NCBI GenBank assembly: GCA_030620115.1
Contig: JAUXFG010000190.1
Location: 1-6,603 of the forward strand
DNA from: Candidatus Fermentibacterota bacterium
GTDB lineage: Bacteria; JAFGKV01
Direction: 5' to 3'
Length of the DNA stretch: 6,603 nucleotides
Below, in pieces: positions 6,272 to 6,603 of the stretch. Numbering within the stretch: the stretch's first letter is position 1; every line of letters begins with the position of its first letter. Position numbers and translations under genes: made by a program. The notes beneath the pieces were generated by a model. The model saw only the letters and a list, made by a program, of their open reading frames with translations. It made no database searches and was not told the DNA's origin.

Positions 6272-6303
6272 ATCGGGAGTCCCGCCGACGGCGGGATCGG
6301 GAG
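6272..6303. repeat. Short GC hairpin flanked by 8-bp direct repeats inside a CTCATCGGGAG module
   Basis: ATCGGGAG occurs at 6272-6279 and again at 6296-6303. Between and overlapping them is TCCCGCC (6280-6286), GAC, GGCGGGA (6290-6296), a perfect seven-base stem with a three-base loop. After the second direct repeat comes CTTCGTCGA, matching CCTCGTCGA, which follows the single ATCGGGAG at 1221-1228. The locus at 1221 therefore looks like the unfilled version of this one. Confidence 0.65.
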
Positions 6304-6339
6304 CTTCGTCGAATCCGACATTCTCCCCGATTCTCCGAT

Positions 6340-6381
6340 TCGATGTTGAATGTTCGATGTTGAATGTTGAATGTTCGATGT
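6340..6381 (+). repeat. Six-unit heptad array, TCGATGT and TGAATGT mixed
   Basis: Six consecutive 7-mers fill 42 bases: TCGATGT at 6340, 6354 and 6375, and TGAATGT at 6347, 6361 and 6368. The two variants differ at two adjacent positions. The register breaks sharply into a C/T-rich run at 6382. Confidence 0.85.
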
Positions 6382-6415
6382 TTCTCCTCTCCTCCTTCCT
6401 TCTCCCCACAATTGC

Positions 6416-6474
6416 TGTCATTCTGAGCGACACAAGGAGCGAAGAATCTCTCCTGCATCCTTCCTCCCCCATCT
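6416..6474 (+). repeat. Dispersed intergenic module, copy 2
   Basis: TGTCATTCTGAGCG is followed by an ACACAA insertion, then GGAGCGAAGAATCTCTCCT, GCATCCTTC and ATCT. This matches 1466-1517 closely and in the same orientation. As in copy 1, a TGCACGC heptad follows at once (6474), but here the heptads have expanded into the 43-bp array. Confidence 0.75.
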
Positions 6475-6603
6475 GCACGCTGAACGCTGAACGCTCTCTT
6501 CCCCCATTCCCTCATCTGAACGCTGAACGCTGAACGCTCTCTTCCCCCATTCCCTCATCTGAACGCTGAACGCTGAACGCTCTCTTCCCCCATTCCCTCA
6601 TCT
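6475..6603 (+). repeat. 43-bp tandem array (three units seen) with nested GAACGCT triplets
   Basis: Units lie at 6475-6517, 6518-6560 and 6561-6603. Each holds three 7-mers (GAACGCT) followed by a 22-base C/T-rich tail ending CCCTCATCT. Units 2 and 3 are identical; unit 1 differs only in its first 7-mer (GCACGCT). The window ends exactly at a unit boundary, so the array may continue. The tails are identical rather than unique, so this is not a CRISPR array. Confidence 0.95.

Larger units (their letters stand above)
5928..6603. other. Non-coding, pyrimidine-biased repeat region upstream of the operon, cut by the window edge
   Basis: These 676 bases carry no credible gene on either strand. Open frames there translate repeats into Pro/Ser-rich or Arg/Glu-rich strings without ribosome binding sites. 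Only 12 of 60 bases are purines in 5941-6000 on the plus strand. The region contains, in order, a 13-bp tandem repeat with a hairpin, C-rich blocks around GAATTTCCCC (6137 and 6194, echoed by AAACTTCCCC at 1191), heptad tracts, a hairpin between direct repeats, the dispersed module, and a 43-bp tandem array. The gene to its right is outside the window. Confidence 0.8.

Noticed and set aside
6092-6478. Minus-strand open frame of 128 codons with repeated HSTFNIEHSTSN-like text
   Set aside because: The apparent protein repeat is only the translation of the DNA heptads; such strings are a familiar source of spurious hypothetical proteins.
5874-6533. A 219-codon open frame on the plus strand across the right non-coding region
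   Set aside because: It runs through tandem repeats and pyrimidine-rich DNA, gives low-complexity Pro/Ser-rich text, starts inside the transketolase leader on the opposite strand and has no ribosome binding site.
6475-6603. Possible CRISPR array from regularly spaced repeats
   Set aside because: The segments between the GAACGCT blocks are identical, not unique spacers, and no cas gene is present. It is a plain tandem repeat.

Overview
The window looks like ordinary chromosomal DNA from a Gram-negative-type bacterium, probably an uncultured lineage. It is moderately GC-rich and has strong AGGAGG-type ribosome binding sites. The tail of a possible outer-membrane beta-barrel protein lies at the left edge. 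The intergenic DNA is unusually repeat-laden, of a kind I associate with metagenome-assembled genomes. The taxonomy cannot be fixed from the sequence alone.

Layout. Positions 1-102 (+) are the 3' end of a gene that starts outside the window. After 19 bases comes a complete calcineurin-like metallophosphoesterase (122-1168, +). Next is a 429-base non-coding gap (1169-1597), where transcription converges. Then, reading leftward on the minus strand, is a tight two-gene operon: transketolase (5875 to 3851) followed without a spare base by a fused ADP-forming acyl/acetyl-CoA synthetase (3850 to 1598). A plausible sigma70-type promoter (5899-5927) and short leader precede transketolase. Positions 5928-6603 are a second non-coding region that runs off the right edge inside a 43-bp tandem repeat.

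How the genes work together. Transketolase moves two-carbon ketol units in the non-oxidative pentose phosphate pathway. The ADP-forming synthetase interconverts acetyl- or acyl-CoA + ADP + Pi with the free acid + ATP + CoA, so it may conserve energy at the end of fermentation or activate acids. The adjacent TGA/ATG junction implies co-transcription and probably translational coupling. No known complex joins the two enzymes. The synthetase has the ATP-grasp (beta) half first and the CoA-binding (alpha) half second, the reverse of the common alpha-beta fusion, and both phosphorylatable histidines are present.

The most unusual content is in the two non-coding regions flanking the operon. They share a repeat module of about 60-75 bp, a CTCATCGGGAG module, hairpins, a strong pyrimidine bias on the plus strand, and several tracts with 7-bp periodicity. 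One heptad family is common to both regions (consensus T-[GC]-N-A-[CT]-G-[CT]). I found no CRISPR array, transposase, tRNA, rRNA or defence system. I do not claim a new enzymatic system; the repeat mosaic is the feature that known gene content does not explain.
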